Shown: one piece after another, positions 7,092 to 12,696 of the stretch | How positions within the stretch are numbered: position 1 is the stretch's first letter | Layout: each line of letters opens with the position of its first letter | From: Oligoflexia bacterium | GTDB taxonomy: Bacteria; Bdellovibrionota; UBA1018 | NCBI GenBank assembly: GCA_903858195.1 | Contig: CAIOHW010000314.1 | Span: 1 to 12,696, forward strand | Reading direction: 5' to 3' | DNA length: 12,696 bases | Notes under the pieces: model-generated | Databases searched by the model: none | Seen by the model: only the letters and a program-made list of their open reading frames with translations | What the model was told of the DNA's origin: nothing | Position numbers and translations under genes: made by a program

Positions 7092-8133
7092 GCGAGACCC
7101 GAAGATCCAGCTCGACCTGACTCCCTGGGTGCGTGCACCCGGGAGCGGGATCGGGCGCACGGCGAGGCGTACATTCGAGGCGATCCGGAACCCGCTCCCC
7201 GGCGTGAGCGCAGTTGCTCGCAGCCGTCGCATTCCCGCAGACCACGCCCGCGAAGTTCGGATGCTGGGTCTGCTGGAGCGTGGGCTCGGAAGCCCCGGAA
7301 CCCTCCATCACTCGTTTGAGCACAGGCTTGCGCCCCTGAAGCGCTCGACGAAGCTCCTTTCGATCCACGATCTTTGGACCCTCAGAGAAGGGAATCCCTA
7401 CCAGTCACGCCGCTTTCAGCTCGCCCAGGCCCCGATCCTCAAGAGGGCGATTGAGAGAGCCGACTGGATCACGACCCCGCTTCCTTCGGTGCTGGCCGAG
7501 CTGCATGATCGCTTTCCCTCCACTCGCCAACGATCGAGCAGCATCCCGTGGGCGTCGACACTGGCCACGCAGGTGGCGCCCGAACCGATCGCGGGTCTCG
7601 ATGGCTTGCGTCCCTTCGTGCTCACGGTCGCCGTGGTGGAGAATCGAAAAAACCTCGCGACTCTTGCCCGTGCCCTCTCGAAGAACGACGAGCTCGACTG
7701 GCTCCTTCTTGGAAAGATCGGCTTCGGCGGCGAGGCGATCCTCGAGGAGATTCGGAGCCACTTTCCGGGCGTGCATCATCGAAGCGATCTCACGGAGGGC
7801 CAGCTTGCCTGGGCCTACGAAAATGCTGAGGCGCTGGTACTCCCCTCACTTGAAGAGGGATTCGGCCTCCCGGTGCTGGAGGCGGCACAGTTCGGAACGC
7901 CGCTCGTCCTGTCGCGAATCCCGGCCTTCACGGACATCACTTCGGTCGAGCGCCGCGATACGGCCCTGTTCTTTGATTCGGAGCAGGGACTTTCCGAAAT
8001 TCTCAGGCATCTGGGAGACGCACCCGGATCCTTCTCTCTGCCCGACCCGCGACTCCTGCTCCCGCACTACTCCTGGCAGAGTACGGCAAGCCGATTCATC
8101 GGGCTCTACAGGGATCTCGGCTTTACTCCGTGA
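7075..8133 (+). CDS. GT4-type glycosyltransferase
   Basis: Transfers a sugar from a nucleotide donor to an unknown acceptor, presumably at the cytoplasmic membrane for a glycan or envelope polymer. The 352 residues form a GT-B fold. The N-terminal half has IQLDLTPW (11-18), followed by GSGIGRTARRT, and SIHDLW (96-101). The C-terminal donor domain runs from about residue 178: VVENRKNLATLARAL (187-201), LLLGKIGFGG, and the EX7E motif E261-E269 in LPSLEEGFGLPVLEA, then GTPLVLSRIPAF. The GTG at 7075 is the only start between an in-frame stop at 7054-7056 and the conserved N-terminal strand, so it is well constrained. It lacks a strong Shine-Dalgarno and is probably translationally coupled to gdh. 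A retaining mechanism is expected from the family. The acceptor is unknown, and no other polysaccharide gene is nearby. Confidence 0.9.
   Translation: MASSPKRDPKIQLDLTPWVRAPGSGIGRTARRTFEAIRNPLPGVSAVARSRRIPADHAREVRMLGLLERGLGSPGTLHHSFEHRLAPLKRSTKLLSIHDLWTLREGNPYQSRRFQLAQAPILKRAIERADWITTPLPSVLAELHDRFPSTRQRSSSIPWASTLATQVAPEPIAGLDGLRPFVLTVAVVENRKNLATLARALSKNDELDWLLLGKIGFGGEAILEEIRSHFPGVHHRSDLTEGQLAWAYENAEALVLPSLEEGFGLPVLEAAQFGTPLVLSRIPAFTDITSVERRDTALFFDSEQGLSEILRHLGDAPGSFSLPDPRLLLPHYSWQSTASRFIGLYRDLGFTP
7124..7143 (+). promoter_or_regulatory. GC-rich hairpin just after the gdh stop, inside the glycosyltransferase gene
   Basis: Bases 7124-7131 pair with 7136-7143 (CCTGGGTG with CACCCGGG, including one G-U pair) around a CGTG loop, giving an 8-bp stem. 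It begins 33 bases after the gdh stop codon and covers glycosyltransferase codons 17-23. No T-tract follows. It could protect the gdh 3' end or cause partial termination or mRNA processing between the two genes. It could also simply reflect GC-rich coding sequence. Confidence 0.3.
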
Positions 8134-9472
8134 CGGCCCGCCTGATGCCAAGCTCCTTGAGCTTGAGCTGAAGCCCCTTGCGCGAAAGCCCCAGCGCCTC
8201 TGCAGTGTGCGAGACATTTCCGTCCTGGCGCTCGAGCTCGGCCTCGATCAGCGAGCGCTCGAGCTGTTGGGTGTGAATACGCACCTGCTCCTTAAATGAG
8301 AGCTGCGACGGCTGAGAGGGCGAATCGCCCGAAAACTCCTGCATCGAGAGTTCAGTGCCGCTTGTGAGCAGCACCATCGACTCCATCATGTTCTCAAGCT
8401 GCTTGAGATTTCCCGGCCAGTCCTGCTGCTCGAGTGCTCGAAGGAGCTCGTCGCTGATTCCCTGCACGATTCGGTTGGTGCGATGGGTGGCTTGGCGCAG
8501 AAAGAACTGGCTCAGGCTCCGAATATCCATCCGCCGATCGCGAAGGGGCGGCACCCGAAACGAGAATGCCGAAAGTGCCGTGGCAAGGTCATTGCGAAAT
8601 CGACCGCCCAGTTTTTGAAGGGGCGAATCGGATGCGGCGATCACCCTCACGCGAGCCTTCCGGGTTTTCAGCCCCCCGACCCTCTCGAATACACCCTCGG
8701 CAAGGAATCTCAGGAGACGCCCCTGCGTGGAGAGCGGCAGCTCCATCACGCCTTCCAAAAAAAGCGTTCCCCCATGGGCAAGTTCGATCCTGCCGGGCCT
8801 CGCTGCGCCATCACTCTCTTCACGCCCGAAGAGCTCAGCCTCGACGAGTTCGTCAGAAAGCGCGCCGCAGTGGAGTTTGACGAACGCCCCAGCCGATCGC
8901 CCGGAGAGCCGGTGCACCTCGCGCGCAAGCCCCTCGCGACCGGTGCCGTGCTCGCCCACAAGTAGAAGCGGAGTGTCCAGCGCAGCCACCTTTTCGAGCC
9001 GCCCGAGCAGATCCTGCATCGGTGACCCCTCACCGAAGATTCGCACCACTGCCCACGGATCGCCCTCAACCGATGCGCGGGGCTCGCGGCTCTGTGCCTT
9101 GAGAACGCCTGCGGCTTTTCGGAGTAGCTCGACCAGCGCCGCCGAATCGAAAGGCTTGGTGATGAAGTCAAAGGCGCCGCGCCGCATGGCTTCGACCGCC
9201 TTCTCGACCGAGCCATAGGCCGTCATGAGGATGACCGGAAGATCGGGACGCCTCTCCCTGCAGTGCTCGAGCACCTGCATGCCGCTTTTTCCAGGCATCG
9301 AGAGGTCAGTCAGCACGACATCGACTTCAGAAAGCTCGATCTGGTCGATCGCCTTCTCGGGGTCCGAAAAGGCCTTCACCTCGAACCCTTCGCGCTTGAG
9401 CTTTTCTTCAAGCACGGAGAGCAGGTTCAACTCATCATCGAGCAGGAGCACTCGCCAGGCGGGCGGATTCAT
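8123..9472 (-). CDS. NtrC-family response regulator with degenerate AAA+ domain
   Basis: Three-domain DNA-binding regulator of 449 aa. The receiver (7-120) is complete: D12/D13, phospho-acceptor D56 in VVLTDLSMPG, T84 and K106 in FITKPF. The Fis-type helix-turn-helix (about 410-443; DGNVSHTAEALGLSRKGLQLK) is also intact. The central domain (about 145-370) clearly descends from sigma-54 activators: AELFG, GRIELAHGGTLFL, FRNDL, FRVPPLRDR, WPGNLKQLEN. Its catalytic parts are altered. Walker A reads GEHGTGREG with R179 for Lys. Walker B ends LEG (E240, G241) instead of LDE. The GAFTGA loop is missing: only about 10 residues separate LFG (216) from GRIE (227). The second arginine-finger position is A299. 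ATP hydrolysis and sigma-54 contact are therefore unlikely; activation or repression with another sigma factor is more plausible. It overlaps the upstream kinase gene by ATGA. The target genes are unknown. Confidence 0.93.
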   Translation of the reverse strand: MNPPAWRVLLLDDELNLLSVLEEKLKREGFEVKAFSDPEKAIDQIELSEVDVVLTDLSMPGKSGMQVLEHCRERRPDLPVILMTAYGSVEKAVEAMRRGAFDFITKPFDSAALVELLRKAAGVLKAQSREPRASVEGDPWAVVRIFGEGSPMQDLLGRLEKVAALDTPLLLVGEHGTGREGLAREVHRLSGRSAGAFVKLHCGALSDELVEAELFGREESDGAARPGRIELAHGGTLFLEGVMELPLSTQGRLLRFLAEGVFERVGGLKTRKARVRVIAASDSPLQKLGGRFRNDLATALSAFSFRVPPLRDRRMDIRSLSQFFLRQATHRTNRIVQGISDELLRALEQQDWPGNLKQLENMMESMVLLTSGTELSMQEFSGDSPSQPSQLSFKEQVRIHTQQLERSLIEAELERQDGNVSHTAEALGLSRKGLQLKLKELGIRRAVTE

Positions 9473-11427
9473 CCTTCCTCCATTCGGGCAGATGGCGTTC
9501 GGGCAGATGCCAGCCAGAATGAAAAACGCGCTCCCTGCCCCGGCTGGCTGCGCACTTCGATCCTCGCCTCATGATTCTGCGCAATCTGCCGGCAGATCGA
9601 AAGGCCCAAACCCGTGCCATCGGTTCGAGTCGTGTAAAACGGCGTGAAGATTTTCTGGATATCAGCGGCAGCGATCCCTTCGCCGTCATCCTCGACATGA
9701 AATCCAATCTCACGTCCCTGATCGCCCAGCTCAAGCCCGACACGGATGCGGCGGGCCCCCGCCTGCCGCGCATTTCGCACCCAGTTCTCGACCACTTGAA
9801 GCAATCGCTCGGGATCGCCGACAAATCCGAGGCTGCGCTCGGCAATCGGGACTGCTGCAACGATCTCCACCCCGGGCGCCTCGATCCTCGGACGGATCTG
9901 CTCAAGCCAGCGCCCCGCGTCGATCCATCCCATGTCGACATCCCGCCGCCGTGACAGATCCAGAAACTGCCGAACCAGTCCCTCGAGCCTGCGTACTTCC
10001 TGCCGGATCACGCCGCTCCACTGGCTTTCGGGCAAGAGCTCCACGGCACCCTGAATCGCTCCGAGGGGGTTTCGAATCTCGTGGGCGAGGCCGGCAGAGA
10101 GCTCACCCAGGGTTGCGAGTCGCTCCTGCTCGGCTGCGCTGCGGATGCGAAGCATGGCGCGAAGCACCGGTCCCACGCCTGCAGCAAAGGATTCGACCGA
10201 CTTCAAGAGGGCTGCACTCCGAAGCGGGGTCAGGCGCGCGTGCTCAGGAACTCCTGAGAGCCAGATCCAGCCCATCAGCTCAGAATCAAAAAAGGGCACC
10301 ACGACATCCCAACCCGTTCGAGACAACTCGGATGCGATCGCCTCCAGGCGGTCCTTTTCCCGGGCACTTGCGCTCAGTGAATACTCCGCCTCGACGAGGC
10401 CTCGCGCCAGCACCGTCACCTCGCCCATCGCCCGGCGCCTGAGGATCTCGGATGAGAGCGTACCCAGCGAATCGGGTGAGGACGAGTGACGCAAGAACCC
10501 TGAGCGCGAAGCCGAGAAAATGCGCCCGAGCGAGTGCTCCAGTTCCTGCTGCCAGGATGCGGGGTCATGGATGGCCTGGAGCCGCGATGCCAACCCCGAG
10601 AGATCGAGCTCAATCTGCCGTGAGCGGGCTCTCCAGAGCAGCCTTCCGGTGAGCGCTGCCACTCCCGACTGCAAAGGATCAAGCAGCAGCACCATGCAAA
10701 ACGACACGGCAAACGAATGGAGCAGGAATACGCCGGGAGTCGCCTGCCCCCAGAATACGACGAGCAGATAGAGAATCGTGAAGGCCACGGCAAGCACGAG
10801 CAGAACGACAAAGCGCACGAGCAGGCCGGGCAGATCCACGAGCTTCTGCCGGGTCACCACCTGACCGAGCAGGATCAGGTAGGCGCAGAACCAGAGGTTG
10901 CCGATCGCAGGGATCGTCGTGCCGAGCATCGGCATGTGATCCAGCGGAGTCGAGGCAAGCGTGATGATCGCTCCGACGAGCAGCAGCCCGTCGCGAAGCG
11001 AAAGCGGCCGCCGCGTGAAGAGCATGATCCAGGTTTGGACCATCAGCACCCCCGGGGAAAAATGGAGCAGCTGAAGCCACTCCTCTCCCGGACCCCCCGT
11101 CAGAATGCTGGCAGTGAATCCAAGGGCAAGCACCCAGGAGATGACCCGAAGAGCACGCCATCCCACAGGGGGAGCACCCATCAAGAGCGGAACGAGCCCC
11201 ATTCCCACGGGACCGAGCCAGACCCACGAAATGAGCTGGAGGCTCTCCACCCAGGGCCCCGGGAAGGCGCCTTTCAGGAAAAACGAAAGAAAGCTCCCCC
11301 AGACCACCAGCGTCATGAGGGCATACTGCTGCGCGAGGCGGTTCGTGGGGCGCCGCACCAAGACCGAAATCCCCATGGTAAACGCCGTGATGGCCACGAG
11401 CAGGGCTGACTGAATCAGGAGCGTCAT
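9469..11427 (-). CDS. Membrane sensor histidine kinase
   Basis: Inner-membrane sensor that phosphorylates itself and presumably the regulator encoded directly downstream. It has 652 residues from the ATG at 11427. A longer start at 11499 would overlap the divergent gene and add 24 residues, so I prefer the shorter form, which puts the first TM at the N-terminus. About eight or nine hydrophobic segments occupy residues 3-251. They are followed by a roughly 170-residue linker resembling a GAF domain (about 275-435), then HisKA with H449 (LSAGLAHEIRNPLG). The HATPase domain has N548/N552 (ENWVRNA), DDGEGI (580-585), FTPFYTT and GTGLGLSI (604-611). TM bundle plus GAF-like plus HisKA/HATPase resembles PrsK of PEP-CTERM/exosortase systems, but no exosortase gene is in the window, so the signal is unknown. 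It is first in a two-gene operon. Confidence 0.94.
   Translation of the reverse strand: MTLLIQSALLVAITAFTMGISVLVRRPTNRLAQQYALMTLVVWGSFLSFFLKGAFPGPWVESLQLISWVWLGPVGMGLVPLLMGAPPVGWRALRVISWVLALGFTASILTGGPGEEWLQLLHFSPGVLMVQTWIMLFTRRPLSLRDGLLLVGAIITLASTPLDHMPMLGTTIPAIGNLWFCAYLILLGQVVTRQKLVDLPGLLVRFVVLLVLAVAFTILYLLVVFWGQATPGVFLLHSFAVSFCMVLLLDPLQSGVAALTGRLLWRARSRQIELDLSGLASRLQAIHDPASWQQELEHSLGRIFSASRSGFLRHSSSPDSLGTLSSEILRRRAMGEVTVLARGLVEAEYSLSASAREKDRLEAIASELSRTGWDVVVPFFDSELMGWIWLSGVPEHARLTPLRSAALLKSVESFAAGVGPVLRAMLRIRSAAEQERLATLGELSAGLAHEIRNPLGAIQGAVELLPESQWSGVIRQEVRRLEGLVRQFLDLSRRRDVDMGWIDAGRWLEQIRPRIEAPGVEIVAAVPIAERSLGFVGDPERLLQVVENWVRNARQAGARRIRVGLELGDQGREIGFHVEDDGEGIAAADIQKIFTPFYTTRTDGTGLGLSICRQIAQNHEARIEVRSQPGQGARFSFWLASARTPSARMEEG
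9477..9481 (-). promoter_or_regulatory. Shine-Dalgarno for the response regulator, inside the kinase 3' end
   Basis: On the minus strand GGAGG, continuing as AAGG, sits four bases before the regulator's ATG (9472). It lies within the kinase codons for the terminal Met-Glu-Glu-Gly. With the ATGA stop/start overlap at 9469-9472 this favours coupled translation of kinase and regulator. Confidence 0.7.
9483..9509 (-). repeat. 15-base tandem duplication at the kinase C-terminus
   Basis: The plus-strand 12-mer TTCGGGCAGATG occurs at 9483-9494 and 9498-9509, a 15-base period. It encodes two SAR copies (residues 641-643 and 646-648; SARTPSAR) just before the stop. It looks like a recent slippage duplication in a non-conserved tail. 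Confidence 0.55.
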
Positions 11428-11482
11428 CGCCCCCGCGTATAGCCTAAAGATCTGCCACCGGCGAGTCGATACAAGTACTGGA
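11428..11482. promoter_or_regulatory. Divergent 55-base intergenic region (kinase operon / 159-aa gene)
   Basis: This gap must hold at least part of the start signals for both directions. For the leftward kinase, minus-strand TCGACT (11464-11469) and TAGGCT (11441-11446) are 17 bases apart and match the sigma-70 boxes at four and three of six positions; this is weak. A G-rich run (GCGGGGGCG) directly precedes the kinase ATG. For the rightward gene I see neither a convincing promoter nor a Shine-Dalgarno. It is a natural place for autoregulation by the response regulator, but I see no clear inverted repeat. Confidence 0.3.
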
Positions 11483-11962
11483 ATGGCTAAGCGGCTCAAT
11501 CCCGTTGAATTCGTGATCTTCGGCCTCGTGGCAGCCGGCTTCGGCCTGTCGGGCTATCGCCTGCTCAATGAGGGAGACTCGCTGCAGCTGGGCCAATCAG
11601 CGCTGCTCACGCCGATGTCCTCGAGCCCGATCTCCGAAAACCGTGCACCGGCCTCGGCACCCCTCTTTAGCCAGATTGCCTTTGACTGCGGCTCGAAGCG
11701 GGAACTCTCGGTTTCGGCTTCCAAAGTGCGCATCAATGGTCCGCTCTGCGGACTCCAGGGCCAGGATCCGACGGCCCCGTCCAAGGCGGTCATCGTCAAT
11801 TCGACGAACCACTTCTCGGCAACCGTGTTCACCGATTCCAAGAAGGGCCAGTTTTCGACCGACTACATTCCGCTTAGCCCCGAGAAAAACACGATCCAGA
11901 TCGAGTTTTCCTACGAAAACGGCAAGAGCGTCCTCCACGAACTCACCCTCATCAAAAACTGA
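11483..11962 (+). CDS. Membrane-anchored protein of unknown function
   Basis: I do not recognise this 159-aa protein. It starts MAKRLNPVEF, then has a single hydrophobic helix (about residues 9-28; VEFVIFGLVAAGFGLSGY) with positive residues before it, which fits an N-in signal anchor. A low-complexity Ser/Pro/Ala linker (about 40-62) leads to a C-terminal domain of alternating hydrophobic strands (SVSASKVRI, KAVIVNSTNHFSATVF, TIQIEFSYENGKSVLHELTLIK). That pattern looks like a small beta-sandwich. Two cysteines, C69 and C89, flank the start of the domain and could form a disulfide outside the cytoplasm. Coding character and composition match the neighbours. It is divergent from the histidine kinase and 45 bases upstream of the RadC-like gene in the same frame. 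Expression is inferred from the intact frame; the start lacks a clear Shine-Dalgarno. Confidence 0.75.
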   Translation: MAKRLNPVEFVIFGLVAAGFGLSGYRLLNEGDSLQLGQSALLTPMSSSPISENRAPASAPLFSQIAFDCGSKRELSVSASKVRINGPLCGLQGQDPTAPSKAVIVNSTNHFSATVFTDSKKGQFSTDYIPLSPEKNTIQIEFSYENGKSVLHELTLIKN

Positions 11963-12007
11963 TTCGGGACCGCGTATTTAGGCACGGACCTTGATCATTG
12001 CGGGGCT

Positions 12008-12696
12008 GTGCACACACTTCCCACACTCGCCCACTTCAAAAAGACCCTGGAAATCCTCGCTCCCGGCCTCACGCGGAGTGCCCAGCTTGAAGTCCTTTTC
12101 CAGACCTATGAGCTCGGACCCGACGTGTTTGCCACGCGGCTTGGCACACTGGGGCGCCGCCAGCGCGGCGCCCTGCTCGAATCGCTTGAGCTCGCGCGAG
12201 AGTACGGCTTGTATCGCGAGCGATCCTCGCAGTCCCGCCGCATGGAGTGCCGAAGCAGCTTTCCGTGGAACCTCATTCGAGACCTCGATCCGACCGTCCG
12301 GTCCGAGGCGCGGGAGTGGCTTGGCTTCTGGGCGCAGTCACGCCGGGGGTCTTGGAGCGAGGTTCAATGGGTGGAGCGAGGGGTCCGCACCCACGTGAAC
12401 TTCGAGGGCAGTGAGCTTTTCGCCAGATGCCTGCCCCTTCGCCCCAAGGCCATTGTGCTGGTTCACAACCACCCATCGGGCGACACTGAGCCATCCTGGA
12501 TCGACCTCCAGCTCACCCGAAGGGTCGGCACACTTGCCAGCCATTTGGGCATTGAACTCAAAGGTCACTGGATTATAGGACCCCAGTCTGAAACATGGAT
12601 TCCACTCAACCCGTCCGAACCGGCCCGTGCCCACGCTGTCGAAAGTCCGAGCCCCTCTGCATCTGCAGCTGGGCCATCCCGCAGCCTGTGGGACGA
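12008..12696 (+). CDS. radC: RadC-like JAMM-domain protein, 3'-truncated by window edge
   Basis: The frame is open from the stop at 11960-11962 to the window end. The GTG at 12008 is the first usable start, and 229 complete codons are visible. The C-terminal half is a RadC/JAB domain: VLVHNHPSGDTEPSWIDLQLTRR gives the zinc-binding pattern H153-x-H155 with D166, then GIELKGHWIIG. The N-terminal 75 residues look helical and RadC-like (LGTLGRRQRGALLESLELAREYG) but lack the usual GARALSDAELLAILL opening. Two differences from typical RadC stand out. The conserved LDH reads KGH (185-187), and the EVHPREIF-type segment reads NFEGSELF (131-138), so the JAMM glutamate may be shifted or lost. RadC proteins are associated with mobile elements and competence regulons, but their biochemical role is unsettled; the old DNA-repair assignment is doubtful. 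A Ser/Pro-rich tail follows residue 200. Confidence 0.82.
   Translation, partial: MHTLPTLAHFKKTLEILAPGLTRSAQLEVLFQTYELGPDVFATRLGTLGRRQRGALLESLELAREYGLYRERSSQSRRMECRSSFPWNLIRDLDPTVRSEAREWLGFWAQSRRGSWSEVQWVERGVRTHVNFEGSELFARCLPLRPKAIVLVHNHPSGDTEPSWIDLQLTRRVGTLASHLGIELKGHWIIGPQSETWIPLNPSEPARAHAVESPSPSASAAGPSRSLWD

Noticed and set aside
10717..11409. 230-codon plus-strand frame opposite the kinase membrane region
   Set aside because: Its translation is highly charged and low-complexity, a typical antisense shadow of hydrophobic codons; the kinase on the minus strand is clearly real.
11438..11454. Sigma-54 promoter-like string (TGGCAG...TTAGG) on the minus strand upstream of the kinase
   Set aside because: The -24 GG is present but the -12 element has GG instead of the required GC, and the downstream bases do not fit TTGC; this is a chance partial match.
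1..12696. Search for CRISPR arrays, insertion sequences, toxin-antitoxin pairs, tRNAs or a defence island around the RadC-like gene
   Set aside because: No regular repeats, terminal inverted repeats, transposase or integrase motifs, or tRNA-like cloverleafs were seen; RadC alone is not enough to call a mobile island.

Overview
This 12.7 kb stretch of GC-rich bacterial DNA is tightly packed, with no gene-free gap above about 90 bases. The gene set suggests a Gram-negative of the former Deltaproteobacteria (Bdellovibrionota or Myxococcota-like): a LysM/dprA/topA cluster, a DdlA-type ligase, and a multi-TM histidine kinase paired with an NtrC-class regulator. That placement is inference from gene content only; there is no rRNA or other phylogenetic marker here. 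I see no tRNA, rRNA, CRISPR array, insertion sequence or phage gene.

Layout. (1) Bases 1-4518, rightward: the 3' part of a LysM envelope protein with a Pro/Glu-rich tail, a minimal DprA-like protein, and DNA topoisomerase I with four C-terminal zinc ribbons. (2) Bases 4532-5692, leftward: D-alanine--D-alanine ligase, converging on topA with a 13-base gap that holds a small inverted repeat. (3) Bases 5784-8133, rightward: a hexameric-type glutamate dehydrogenase with a recognisable promoter and Shine-Dalgarno, overlapped by 17 bases by a GT4-type glycosyltransferase. A GC-rich hairpin lies just after the dehydrogenase stop. (4) Bases 8123-11427, leftward: a two-component operon, with the membrane histidine kinase first and an NtrC-like response regulator second, coupled by an ATGA overlap. 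The regulator's 3' end overlaps the glycosyltransferase's 3' end by 11 bases. (5) Bases 11483-12696, rightward: a small membrane-anchored protein of unknown function, then a divergent RadC/JAMM protein running off the window.

Most genes are housekeeping: DNA topology and processing, peptidoglycan precursor synthesis, and nitrogen/carbon metabolism. The most notable signal is the response regulator. Its receiver and Fis-type DNA-binding domains look intact. Its central AAA+ domain has lost the GAFTGA sigma-54 contact loop, the Walker A lysine, both Walker B acidic residues and an arginine-finger position. It should therefore bind DNA under kinase control without acting as a sigma-54 ATPase. 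I found no convincing large undescribed multi-gene system. The other leads are the unknown 159-aa protein next to an unusual RadC, the minimal DprA, and the gdh/glycosyltransferase hairpin.
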